Shown piece by piece: positions 49,955 through 58,443 of a DNA stretch of 64,000 nt. This DNA is from Polynucleobacter sp. MWH-HuK1 (GTDB lineage Bacteria; Pseudomonadota; Gammaproteobacteria; Burkholderiales; Burkholderiaceae): contig NZ_JACVPP010000001.1 of the NCBI RefSeq assembly GCF_018881815.1, positions 1,109,097 to 1,173,096 of the forward strand. Direction: 5' to 3'. A program made the translations under genes and the position numbers. The notes under the pieces were generated by a model. It did no database searches, was not told the origin of the DNA, and saw nothing but the letters and a program-made list of their open reading frames with translations. How positions within the stretch are numbered: the stretch's first letter is position 1; each line of letters starts with the position of its first letter.

Positions 49955-50920
49955 ATGTCCCAAACCCTGAATTCCACCCCTGCGGCAGCCCCAAGGCGCC
50001 TCGTAATTGCCTCCCGTGAAAGTCGCCTAGCCATGTGGCAGGCTGAGCACGTCCGAGATTGTCTTAAAAAGCTATATCCGGACTGCGATGTCCAGATTTT
50101 GGGGATGACTACCCGTGGTGACCAGATTTTGGATAGAGCCCTCTCTAAAGTGGGTGGTAAGGGTCTTTTTGTAAAAGAGCTAGAAACCGCTCTGGAGGAT
50201 GGCCGTGCAGATTTGGCGGTGCACTCCTTGAAGGATGTCCCTATGGTGATGCCAGAGGGCTTTGACCTTTCCTGTGTGATGGCAAGAGAAGATGCAAGGG
50301 ACGCTTTTGTATCGAATGATTACGCTGGCCTGGAGGATCTTCCTGCTGGAGCGATTGTTGGTACATCTAGCTTGCGACGCGAATCTGTTTTGCGTGCCAA
50401 ATTTCCATACCTCGAGATACAACCATTACGCGGTAATTTAGATACGCGTATGGGTAAATTAGATAAAGGCGAGTATCAAGCCATTATTTTGGCCGCTGCT
50501 GGTTTAAAACGGTTAGGTTTGGAGTCACGCATCCGTGCATTTTTGCCATACGATCCTTACACGCCTGCTGCAGGTCAGGGCGCTTTGGGTATTGAGACAT
50601 TAAGCAGGCATCCCAATATCAAGCAATGGCTTGCTCCATTAAATGATTTACCAACCCTGTTCGCTGTGTCTGCTGAGCGCATGGTATCCCGTCAGCTGGG
50701 TGGTTCATGTGAGGTGCCGCTAGCTGCACATGCTGTGTGGGATCAAAATCAAATGAAGATTCGCTCATTTGTTGCAAGCACCGATGGCAAAGCTATTTGC
50801 CTTGCTAATGGCAGTGCACAAGTAGAGTCGGTTGAGGATGCGGAAGCTTTGGGTCTAGCGGTGGCAAAAGATCTGCTGTCCCAGGGCGCTGCAGATTTAA
50901 TTCCAAAGATTTCTAAATAA
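49955..50920 (+). CDS. hemC: Porphobilinogen deaminase (hydroxymethylbilane synthase)
   Basis: Joins four porphobilinogens to hydroxymethylbilane. I start at the ATG at 49955, giving 321 residues with a short Ala/Pro-rich lead before [16 protein letters not shown]. The core has [25 protein letters not shown] and the dipyrromethane cofactor cysteine in [12 protein letters not shown]. hemD follows after 14 bp. Confidence 0.97.
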   Translation: MSQTLNSTPAAAPRRLVIASRESRLAMWQAEHVRDCLKKLYPDCDVQILGMTTRGDQILDRALSKVGGKGLFVKELETALEDGRADLAVHSLKDVPMVMPEGFDLSCVMAREDARDAFVSNDYAGLEDLPAGAIVGTSSLRRESVLRAKFPYLEIQPLRGNLDTRMGKLDKGEYQAIILAAAGLKRLGLESRIRAFLPYDPYTPAAGQGALGIETLSRHPNIKQWLAPLNDLPTLFAVSAERMVSRQLGGSCEVPLAAHAVWDQNQMKIRSFVASTDGKAICLANGSAQVESVEDAEALGLAVAKDLLSQGAADLIPKISK

Positions 50921-50934
50921 GCGCATTAGTAGCG

Positions 50935-51759
50935 ATGAGCACTAAAACGATCGTCGTTACCAGACCTAGCGGCCAAACGCGCCAGCTGATTGAGGTCCTT
51001 ACTCGTGCAATCGAAGCGAGTGGCGTAGGAAAACGTAGTCTGCCAGAGATACTATCGTTACCTTTGCTCACTATTGTTCCGAAGTCTGATGAATATTTGG
51101 CGGACCACATTGCGACTGTACTGAGTGATGCCGACTTAGCTATTTTTGTGAGCCCGAATGCCATTGAAAGCGTGATGCGTTTATTGGAACGTGACTGGCA
51201 AGACTTTTCTAAAAAGATCATTCCGATTGGTGTGATGGGTGGCAGTAGTCATTTAGCTCTAAAAAACCATGGCATTGGTTTAGAAGAAACTCCTACCCCC
51301 ATCATCATTCCTAAAAATAATGAAAATTGGGACTCTGAGGGTTTATGGCGGGAGCTTGGAACCCTTCAATGGAATTGGCAGAATAAAAAAGTCGTGATCT
51401 TTAAGGGTGAAGGTGGCCGTGATTGGTTGGCTGACACATTAACAAAGGCGGGCTCTACTGTAGAAGCGATTTCTACCTACAGTCGTGTGCCTTTAGATCT
51501 GGATAACCCTGCTTGGGATCTCGTGCGAGAAATGGATTTGAGTAAATCTCTTTGGCTACTCACTTCTTCTGAGGCAGTGCGTTATCTTGGTGAGGTCATG
51601 AAAGATCAATTTATTCAAAACCTAAATAGTGCAAGTGCGCTATGCCCGCATCACAATATTGCTGATGCGGCTGAGTTAATTGGGTTTGGTGAAGTCTTTA
51701 CCAGTGAGCCAGGTGATGAAGCTTTGATTAAATCTACTTTAGCTTGGTTAACAATCTAA
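50935..51759 (+). CDS. hemD: Uroporphyrinogen-III synthase
   Basis: Closes and inverts ring D of hydroxymethylbilane. The 274-residue protein has the two-lobed HemD layout: TRPSGQTRQLIEVL at the start, AIFVSPNAIESVM in lobe one, and VVIFKGEGGRDWLADTL in lobe two. HemD sequences diverge strongly, so position directly after hemC carries weight. It lacks the HemX fusion seen in some relatives. Confidence 0.92.
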   Translation: MSTKTIVVTRPSGQTRQLIEVLTRAIEASGVGKRSLPEILSLPLLTIVPKSDEYLADHIATVLSDADLAIFVSPNAIESVMRLLERDWQDFSKKIIPIGVMGGSSHLALKNHGIGLEETPTPIIIPKNNENWDSEGLWRELGTLQWNWQNKKVVIFKGEGGRDWLADTLTKAGSTVEAISTYSRVPLDLDNPAWDLVREMDLSKSLWLLTSSEAVRYLGEVMKDQFIQNLNSASALCPHHNIADAAELIGFGEVFTSEPGDEALIKSTLAWLTI

Positions 51760-51775
51760 AAGCAAAAGCGAAGAA

Positions 51776-52348
51776 CTAAAACTTCACAGCATCCAATAGG
51801 GCAGGCAAGAAAATTTCATTTACCAAAATGGGATGACCCTTTAGACGATAGAGAGTGCGTCGTGCCCACAACGGGGAATTCAAATCAGAAAAATGTTTAG
51901 AGCATTTTTTCCATAATTCACTGCTTTTATCTAAACGAGCAATATCTCGCGGGGGCTTTGCCTTCGAGTGCATACGTGTTTTGGCAAACAAGACAGCCCC
52001 TAGAGGCTTTGTACCTAGGCGCAGGACCGCATGATTACTGCCGCTGGAGCTGAAGGTGGGGATGACGCTGTGTGCCATTACTAAAGGGGTTCCATTGGCG
52101 CAAAGAAGTACTTCACGAACTCTACAGCGCCTAATCTTGAAATGAAAATAGCGACTTTCGTCGCTATTAAGTGTTTGACGGCAGTCACGCAAAACCTGCA
52201 CCTCTAGTTTTTGCCCAATTGCTTTCTCAATTTTTTGGGTGAGAGACCTGGTATCGCTTAGCCAAGGTTGCCACTCGCGTGGCGCCCGATGGATTTCACC
52301 GGAACCGACTCGATTCCATGCAGAACGGAGACGATTACGGTGGATCAT
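51776..52348 (-). CDS. ubiC: Chorismate lyase
   Basis: Makes 4-hydroxybenzoate and pyruvate from chorismate, the first committed step of ubiquinone synthesis. The 190-residue protein has the family pattern WQPWLSDTRSLTQKIEKAIGQ, a central REVLLCANGTPLVMAHSVIP and PLGAVLF. The C-terminus reads ARRTLYRLKGHPILVNEIFLP, which contains the catalytic Glu region. The start lies two bases after the helicase stop. Confidence 0.9.
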   Translation of the reverse strand: MIHRNRLRSAWNRVGSGEIHRAPREWQPWLSDTRSLTQKIEKAIGQKLEVQVLRDCRQTLNSDESRYFHFKIRRCRVREVLLCANGTPLVMAHSVIPTFSSSGSNHAVLRLGTKPLGAVLFAKTRMHSKAKPPRDIARLDKSSELWKKCSKHFSDLNSPLWARRTLYRLKGHPILVNEIFLPALLDAVKF

Positions 52349-52350
52349 TT

Positions 52351-53823
52351 TTAGCTACCGCTAAAGTTACGACGTTGACCGCCAGCCTTTGGTTTCGCAA
52401 AACGCGGACCACCTGCAGGGCGTGAATCACCAGAGCGTGCTGGACGTGAGTCAGCAGAACGCGCAGGACGTGAATCGCCTGAACGACCACCGCCAAAGCG
52501 AGACTCTGAACGAGCGCCTGAGCCATAACGACCACCGCCACCGCCTGAGCGACCGCCACCAAAGCCACCGCCTGAGCGACCGCCACCAGGACGACCGCCG
52601 CCACCAAAGCTTGGCTTGGCTTGTGGCTCAAGACCCGCGATGACTGAAGCAACGATGTCTTGCTGTGTAAAGCGCTCGATATTGCGGATCTTGGCGCGAT
52701 CACGATGTTCAACCAGAGTGATGGCAACACCATTACGACCTGCACGACCGGTACGACCGATGCGATGCGTATAGTCTTCTGGTTTCATTGGCAAGCCAAA
52801 GTTAATCACGTGACTAATACGTGGCACATCAATACCGCGAGCCGCTACGTCAGTCGCAACCAAAATCTTGGTGTGACCTTTACGCAAAGACTCAAGGCGA
52901 CGCATACGTACAGCTTGAGGCATTGCACCGTGAAGGGCGGTAGCTTCATAGCCATTAGCACGCAAGGTATCAGCAATTTTTTCGCTCTCAACTTGAGTGC
53001 TTGCAAATACAACCGCTTGATCCAAATCGGCATCAGCCAAAATGTGCTCAAGCAACTTATGCTTGTGTGACATGCTGTCAGCCCAATGCAACTTCTGTTC
53101 AATGTTGGCGTGCTTTTCACCTGCGTGAGCAAGTTCAATACGCTTGGCATCTGTAGTCAACTCGTTTGCTAAAGACATAATCTTCGGCGCAAAAGTTGCA
53201 GAGAACATCAAAGTTTGGTTACGGCCTGCGCAACGCTTATCAATAGCCTCGAGATCATCAGCAAATCCCATGTCGAGCATGCGATCGGCTTCGTCGATAA
53301 CGAGTTGTTTTACGTCGTCTAAGCGAATTGCCTTGCTGTCGCACAAATCGAGCAAACGACCTGGGGTTGCTACAACTAACAATGCACCTTTTAATGCTTG
53401 GATTTGCTTGCCGTAAGGCATGCCACCCATCACAGTTGCGATGCGAATACCTTTCATGCCGCGAACTAAGTTCACTGCATCGGCGGCAACCTGTTGAGCC
53501 AATTCACGAGTAGGGCAGAGCACTAACACTTTTGGTTGTGCGCGACCTGGTACAGGTGAGTTGTTCGGGTTACCTTCGATTAGCTGATGAATCATCGGCA
53601 ATAAGAAAGCTGCAGTTTTACCGCTACCGGTTTGGCTGCTGACCAATAAGTCACCACCAGCTAAAGCCGCAGGAATAACCTGAGCTTGTACAGGCGTGGC
53701 TTTGGTAAAACCCAGTTCAGCAACGTTTTTGAGGAGTGATGCCGCAAGGGCAAAATTCTGAAATTCATTTCCAGAGCTCTTTGAGTCATGTGACCCGTGT
53801 TTTGTTTCTTTAGAAAAAGTCAT
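52351..53823 (-). CDS. rhlE: DEAD-box RNA helicase, RhlE-like
   Basis: ATP-dependent RNA helicase, 490 residues from the ATG at 53823. Motifs in order are Q-motif near residue 40 (ATPVQAQVIP), SQTGSGKT, PTRELAQQV, DEAD (VIDEADRML), SAT and HRIGRTGRAG. The last 90 residues are a Gly/Arg/Ser-rich tail with three near-copies of an eight-residue DSRPARS unit, likely for RNA binding. A GTG four codons earlier overlaps the ribosome site AAAGGGGG and is rejected. A long leader precedes it. Confidence 0.92.
   Translation of the reverse strand: MTFSKETKHGSHDSKSSGNEFQNFALAASLLKNVAELGFTKATPVQAQVIPAALAGGDLLVSSQTGSGKTAAFLLPMIHQLIEGNPNNSPVPGRAQPKVLVLCPTRELAQQVAADAVNLVRGMKGIRIATVMGGMPYGKQIQALKGALLVVATPGRLLDLCDSKAIRLDDVKQLVIDEADRMLDMGFADDLEAIDKRCAGRNQTLMFSATFAPKIMSLANELTTDAKRIELAHAGEKHANIEQKLHWADSMSHKHKLLEHILADADLDQAVVFASTQVESEKIADTLRANGYEATALHGAMPQAVRMRRLESLRKGHTKILVATDVAARGIDVPRISHVINFGLPMKPEDYTHRIGRTGRAGRNGVAITLVEHRDRAKIRNIERFTQQDIVASVIAGLEPQAKPSFGGGGRPGGGRSGGGFGGGRSGGGGGRYGSGARSESRFGGGRSGDSRPARSADSRPARSGDSRPAGGPRFAKPKAGGQRRNFSGS
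52415..52486 (-). repeat. Short tandem coding repeat in the helicase tail
   Basis: About three 24-base near-copies encode the unit DSRPARS(A/G), with single-base differences between copies. It sits within the Gly/Arg-rich tail of the DEAD-box gene. Copy number may vary between strains. Confidence 0.6.
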
Positions 53824-54010
53824 GCTATTACACACCCCCTTTAAGGGATGTCTCCGTATGTTGCACCCATGGTTTTTTATAGGATGCGATGGTCAAAGGC
53901 ATCGACCATCAGACAAGCGGCAGCGCGTTTTTGTAACTTCTGTGTCTATGACTTCTAAACGGTACGCTGAAATAGAGCTGGGGGGCGATGAATCAAATTG
54001 CTTAAAAAAG
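53824..54010 (-). promoter_or_regulatory. Long 5' leader of the DEAD-box gene
   Basis: About 185 bases lie between the predicted transcription start and the ATG at 53823, with no credible gene. GATGGTC and GACCATC (53888-53910) form a perfect 7-bp stem around nine bases. The ribosome site AAAGGGGG is 11 bases before the ATG. The rest of the interval to the next gene (to 54125) shows only the promoter. Confidence 0.5.
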
Positions 54011-54016
54011 CCTCTC

Positions 54017-54045
54017 ATTATGACAGTTTGAGGGTTTGATTACAA
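54017..54045 (-). promoter_or_regulatory. Predicted sigma-70 promoter of the DEAD-box gene
   Basis: On the minus strand, TTGTAA and CATAAT are separated by exactly 17 bp, with TG one base before the -10 (extended -10). It is the best promoter match in this interval and sits about 195 bp before the start codon. Confidence 0.6.
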
Positions 54046-54125
54046 GGGTTTTCCCGAATTAATTATATGATTGAGTGATGGAGTGGCTTTCCCTTGATCT
54101 CTTATCACCCAGTAATGCTGGAATT

Positions 54126-54755
54126 ATGGATTTCTCAAGTTATTTGCTTGGGACGTTATTCATTATTTTGTTGCCTGGTCCAAATTCGCTTTATGTCTTA
54201 ACGATTGCCATTCAAAAGGGTTGGCGTGCTGGAGCATGGGGTGCAATCGGCATCTTTTTTGGTGACTCGTTATTGATGATGGCCGTTGTTTTAGGGGCCG
54301 CATCTATCTTGATTGCTTCACCTATCACTTTTAGTCTTGTACGCACTCTCGGTGCTGCCTACTTGGCATGGATGGGTTACGGCTTATTTCGAAATGGTCA
54401 GCAACGTTGGTCATCAGGCATGGAAGCAAAACGGCTTGAAGTTCAAATGCGCTTGATGCGTTTACATCCAGCATTGGCTGCACTGACGCTATCACTCACA
54501 AACCCCAAAGCAATCTTTTTCTTTATTGCCTTCTTCTCGCAATTTATTCGACCGGATTTTGTGCGCCCATTGCATACCTTCTTTTATCTGGCAATTGTTC
54601 TGCAGGTAATGAGCATGGCTTATTTGGCATGCCTCATCGGCGTGGGCCAAGCCTCTTTAAGATTCTTTCAATTGCGCCCCCGTTTTGCCGCAGCACTCTG
54701 GATGCTAGCCGGCATCTTATTTATTGGGTTTGCAATCAGGCTGCTACTTGTCTGA
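54126..54755 (+). CDS. LysE-family amino acid exporter, LeuE-like
   Basis: A 209-residue inner-membrane exporter of the LysE/RhtB family. The N-terminal signature is GTLFIILLPGPNSLYVLTIA, followed by GAWGAIGIFFGDSLLMM and LSLTNPKAIFFFIAFFSQF, and six hydrophobic segments in all. It reads much like E. coli leucine exporter LeuE. I chose the ATG at 54126 because the family start is near. A start at 54075 would add 17 residues. Substrate is probably leucine or another neutral amino acid. Confidence 0.85.
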   Translation: MDFSSYLLGTLFIILLPGPNSLYVLTIAIQKGWRAGAWGAIGIFFGDSLLMMAVVLGAASILIASPITFSLVRTLGAAYLAWMGYGLFRNGQQRWSSGMEAKRLEVQMRLMRLHPALAALTLSLTNPKAIFFFIAFFSQFIRPDFVRPLHTFFYLAIVLQVMSMAYLACLIGVGQASLRFFQLRPRFAAALWMLAGILFIGFAIRLLLV

Positions 54756-54759
54756 GGTA

Positions 54760-56157
54760 TTACCTCAAATAGCGCAATAACCACTCGGTCATTTTTCCGT
54801 AAGGAGGTCGCGCTGATTTTGTGCCTTTGAAAAGATTTAAGCCAAAGAAGCCGCGCACCTCAAGAATCGACTTCTGGTGGCTAAAGGTGTCAAAGCCTGC
54901 TTTGCCGTGATAGCTGCCCATGCCGCTAGCACCAACTCCGCCAAAAGGCAGATCCTCAATAGTGATGTGAAGCAGTGTGTCATTGACAGTAACGCCGCCA
55001 GAGCGAGTCTCACTCAAAACACGCTTCATATTCTTTTTATCTTTACCAAACCAATACAGGGCAAGGGGATTTGGTTTGTTATTTACATAAGCAATCGCTG
55101 CAGAGGTGTCGGCAATAGTCACGATCGGTAGAATAGGTCCAAAGATTTCTTCGTGCAGAATGCGCGCTTCTGGCGAAACGTTGATCAATGCAATTGGTTC
55201 AAATGGACGCGTGCCGGCGCCTGGGTTATCTAAAAGGGGGATTGCTTTTGCTCCACGATCTAGCGCATCACTCACTAAGTGTTGCCAGTACTGCAGTTGT
55301 CTTTCGTCAATCGGTCCAGTTAATTCTGCAGGATTGCTAAATTGAGTTTGTGCTGCAGCTTGCAACTCCTGAATAAATGCTTCTTGAAGACTTGGTTCAA
55401 GCAACACATAGTCTGGGGCAATGCAGGTTTGCCCACCATTTAGCAACTTTCCATAGGTGATAGAGGCGGCCGCATCTTTGAGTTTGGCACTTTTATCAAT
55501 AATGACGGGGGTCGTCCCACCTAGTTCTAGAGTGACTGGCGTGAGGTTCTCGGCAGCAGCGCGCATAACCTTTTTGCCGATCGTACCGGAGCCGGTAAAG
55601 AAGAGGTGATCGAAAGGCAGCGCTGCAAATTGCTCAGCTACATCCGGTCCGCCAGTGGTGACACAAAATTCTGTTGGGTGGAAATATTCTTGAATTAAGC
55701 TCGCAACAAATCCGGAGGTGCGTGAGCTGCGTTCGGATGGTTTTAGCCAAACGCGATTACCAGCAGCAAAAGCAGCGATCGCTGGAATGAGGGCTAATTG
55801 AACGGGATAGTTCCACGGGCTCAAAATGCCAACCACGCCCAGCGGTTGACTTTCAACATAGGCATATGAATCGCCCATATGAAAAGGCACCTCTCTTTGC
55901 TCTGGCTTCATCCATTCTTTAAGGTGCTTGCGAGTATATTTACATGCCTGATAAATCATCTGGCATTCAGCAAGCCTTGTCTCTACGGAATGGCGTACTC
56001 CAAAGTCTGCCTCAAGCGCTTTGCAAATTTTCTCTTCATTAGCTGCAATCATTTTTTCAATGCGAACAATGCGATCTAACCTGACTTCAATCGTAGGATT
56101 TGGTTCGGCAGCAAAGGCTGCTTTAATTTCGTCGAGTTGGATAGTGAAGCGATTCAT
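54760..56157 (-). CDS. Aldehyde dehydrogenase, coniferyl-aldehyde/class 3 type
   Basis: NAD(P)-dependent oxidation of aldehydes. The 465-residue protein has the folding motif SPWNYPVQLALIPAIAAFAAGN, FFTGSGTIGKKVM, the Glu motif TLELGGTTPVII and the catalytic Cys in NGGQTCIAPDYVL. The C-terminal SILEVRGFFGLNLFKG and lack of an N-terminal extension fit the coniferyl-aldehyde or long-chain aldehyde (class 3) group. It converges on the LeuE-like gene with four bases between. Substrate is not known. Confidence 0.9.
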   Translation of the reverse strand: MNRFTIQLDEIKAAFAAEPNPTIEVRLDRIVRIEKMIAANEEKICKALEADFGVRHSVETRLAECQMIYQACKYTRKHLKEWMKPEQREVPFHMGDSYAYVESQPLGVVGILSPWNYPVQLALIPAIAAFAAGNRVWLKPSERSSRTSGFVASLIQEYFHPTEFCVTTGGPDVAEQFAALPFDHLFFTGSGTIGKKVMRAAAENLTPVTLELGGTTPVIIDKSAKLKDAAASITYGKLLNGGQTCIAPDYVLLEPSLQEAFIQELQAAAQTQFSNPAELTGPIDERQLQYWQHLVSDALDRGAKAIPLLDNPGAGTRPFEPIALINVSPEARILHEEIFGPILPIVTIADTSAAIAYVNNKPNPLALYWFGKDKKNMKRVLSETRSGGVTVNDTLLHITIEDLPFGGVGASGMGSYHGKAGFDTFSHQKSILEVRGFFGLNLFKGTKSARPPYGKMTEWLLRYLR

Positions 56158-56206
56158 AGGGGATTATTGGTTAGCAGACATTTGAATAAGGTATTAGGAT
56201 AAAGCC

Positions 56207-56779
56207 ATGGAAACAAATATCAATAAAAACGAACCCCTTTTAGAGCGCGCAACCCTTGGCGGAGGCTGTTTTTGGTGTCTTGAGGCGGTTTATCAGCAAA
56301 TTGCCGGTGTGAAATCCGTTGTTTCTGGTTATGCCGGTGGAGTGATACCTAATCCGACTTATGAGGCTGTCTGCACTGGCGTATCTGGCCATGCAGAGAT
56401 CGTGGATATTTTCTTTGACCCGCAAGTGGTTTCATTTCGGGATTTACTGGAAATCTTCTTTGTGATTCATGATCCAACCACTTTGAACTATCAAGGAAAT
56501 GATCATGGCACCCAATATCGTTCTGTCATCTTTACGCATAGTGACGAGCAAACCAAGATTGCACATGAAGTAGTGGGGGAGTTAGAGGAATCGAAAATCT
56601 ACTCCAATCCTGTAGTCACGCAGATTGAAACTGCGCCAACTATTTATCCGGCAGAGGCCTATCACCAAAATTATTTTCAGCAGCACCCCTATCAAGGGTA
56701 TTGCATGGCGGTGGTTGCGCCCAAGTTGGCTAAATTTAGAGCGAAATTTAAATCGCTTATTGCGCCCCGGTATTCCTAA
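56207..56779 (+). CDS. msrA: Peptide methionine sulfoxide reductase A
   Basis: Repairs methionine-S-sulfoxide. The 190-residue protein has LGGGCFWCLEAVYQQIAGV with the catalytic GCFWC and GYAGGVIPNPTYEAVCTGVSGHAE. A late NYFQQHPYQGYC carries a resolving-type Cys. It diverges from the aldehyde dehydrogenase. Confidence 0.96.
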   Translation: METNINKNEPLLERATLGGGCFWCLEAVYQQIAGVKSVVSGYAGGVIPNPTYEAVCTGVSGHAEIVDIFFDPQVVSFRDLLEIFFVIHDPTTLNYQGNDHGTQYRSVIFTHSDEQTKIAHEVVGELEESKIYSNPVVTQIETAPTIYPAEAYHQNYFQQHPYQGYCMAVVAPKLAKFRAKFKSLIAPRYS

Positions 56780-56791
56780 ATCTATAAAAGC

Positions 56792-57427
56792 TTAGGGCGC
56801 TAGGCGATTCACATGCCACTGATGTCCATCAAGCTTGTAATGCATGCGGTCATGCAGTCTCGAAGGGCGACCTTGCCAGAATTCAATTTCAGTAGGGCGT
56901 AGACGGTAACCACCCCAATGCTCTGGACGAGGGGGTTTGTCACCAAATTCCGCCTTAAAGCGTTTCTCAGCTTCTTCTAAGAATTCTCGGTTGGGTATGG
57001 CAGTGCTTTGTGGGGATGCCCAGGCACCAATTCTGGAAGCGGGTGGACGGGAGTGGAAGTATTCATCACTTTCAGCAGCAGTTACTTTCTCAACAACACC
57101 CTGAATCCGCACCTGGCGCTCTAACTCATGCCAATGAAAGAGTAGGGCTGCCTGCGGGCGAATGGCTAAATCACGGCCTTTTTGGCTTTCGTAGTTGGTA
57201 AAAAAGGTAAAGCCGTTTTGATCGGCGCCTTTTAGTAAGACAATACGGGCTGATGGATTTCCCGCTAGATCTGCTGTTGCTAAGGTCATGGAATTGGGTT
57301 CCGGGCACTCTGCCTTCACTGCTTGTTCAAACCAGAGTTGAAAAAGCTGTAGGGGGTCCTGAGGAACTTCGGTCTCTGATAGCTGGCCAAAGGTGTAATT
57401 TTTGCGGAGTTGAGCAATGGAGTCCAT
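56792..57427 (-). CDS. pdxH: Pyridoxamine 5'-phosphate oxidase
   Basis: FMN enzyme that makes pyridoxal phosphate. The 211-residue protein has [35 protein letters not shown] and [15 protein letters not shown]. It ends with [13 protein letters not shown] and a final HVNRLAP. Length is normal. The product is the cofactor of the decarboxylase at 43513. It diverges from tcdA with a 22-bp gap. Confidence 0.97.
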   Translation of the reverse strand: MDSIAQLRKNYTFGQLSETEVPQDPLQLFQLWFEQAVKAECPEPNSMTLATADLAGNPSARIVLLKGADQNGFTFFTNYESQKGRDLAIRPQAALLFHWHELERQVRIQGVVEKVTAAESDEYFHSRPPASRIGAWASPQSTAIPNREFLEEAEKRFKAEFGDKPPRPEHWGGYRLRPTEIEFWQGRPSRLHDRMHYKLDGHQWHVNRLAP

Positions 57428-57449
57428 TTATTCAGTATAAAGAGAAGCT

Positions 57450-58199
57450 ATGGCAGAAGACAAGGCAGAAGGCAGCTTAGAAAATCGACGTTTTGGCGGA
57501 GTCTCCAGACTCTACGGACCAGAGCTACGTGAACGTTTTCTGAATGCAACTGTAGTGGTGGCAGGTCTAGGAGGAGTTGGCTCTTGGGCTGCCGAGGCTT
57601 TGGCGCGCACTGGCATAGGACATTTAGTCTTGATTGATTTTGATCACATTGCCGAGAGCAATACAAATAGGCAATTGCATGCTTTGGAAGGGCAGTACGG
57701 TAAAGCTAAGGTTGAGGCGATGACCCAACGCATTCTGCAGATTAATCCAGAAATCAAACTCACTTCTTGTGATGCGTTTTTAGAACCAGAAAATCTTGAT
57801 CGACTCGTTCCAGAAAATGCGTTGGTGTTAGATGCCACTGATTCAGTACAAACTAAAATTGCTTTATCTGTTTGGGCTGTTAAAAATCAGCGTGCAATAG
57901 TAATGTGTGGTGCTGCTGGCGGAAAATCTGATCCCACATCCGTGCGTTGTGAAGATCTCTCGCGCACCGAACAAGATGCTTTGCTAGCTAAGGTTCGCCA
58001 AGGGCTAAGACAAGATCATGGATTCTCCAGAAATCTTAAGAAAAAAATTGGCATCCGTGCCATCTACTCTCACGAACCGCGTGCTGGTGCTTCTAGCGGT
58101 GGCTTAGCCTGCTCAGGCTATGGTTCTACGGTGATGGTTACTGCTGCCTGTGGCTTGGCTGCGGCTGCGGAAATACTCAATCTGATTGCTGCTCAGTAG
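57450..58199 (+). CDS. tcdA: tRNA threonylcarbamoyladenosine dehydratase
   Basis: E1-like ATP-dependent enzyme that converts t6A37 in tRNA to its cyclic form. The 249-residue protein has RRFGGVSRLYGPELRERF, then VVAGLGGVGSWAAEALARTGIG and DFDHIAESNTNRQL. Later it has CGAAGGKSDPTSV and the C-terminal GLACSGYGSTVMVTA. This layout is TcdA/CsdL rather than ThiF or MoeB, which have a Zn-CxxC pair. Confidence 0.93.
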   Translation: MAEDKAEGSLENRRFGGVSRLYGPELRERFLNATVVVAGLGGVGSWAAEALARTGIGHLVLIDFDHIAESNTNRQLHALEGQYGKAKVEAMTQRILQINPEIKLTSCDAFLEPENLDRLVPENALVLDATDSVQTKIALSVWAVKNQRAIVMCGAAGGKSDPTSVRCEDLSRTEQDALLAKVRQGLRQDHGFSRNLKKKIGIRAIYSHEPRAGASSGGLACSGYGSTVMVTAACGLAAAAEILNLIAAQ

Positions 58200-58443
58200 T
58201 TTTTTGTAAAAAGCGCCTGAAATCCTTAAGGGGATTCCCTGTAGGAATTTACTGATTCTTTTGCAGTCACCAATAATTTATTGCAAACCCTGCATTGATT
58301 TAAAAGACATTTTTATTTATCTCTACTCAGATTTAGTCAATTCGTCACTTTAGTAATTTTTCACCTCTAGTGCTCATCAGCAGTCCTCCCTAGACTTTGC
58401 TCCGTTGGTAAATCGCCAATGACAAATCGAAAGGAGGTCTCTC

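Noticed and set aside
53822-54031. A 69-residue plus-strand frame in the helicase leader
   Set aside because: No ribosome site and no similarity; a good opposite-strand promoter runs through it.
58200-58443. A riboswitch or small gene in the 244-bp gap before the amino acid permease
   Set aside because: Apart from the strong ribosome site before the TTG start, I found only weak partial repeats and no known motif.
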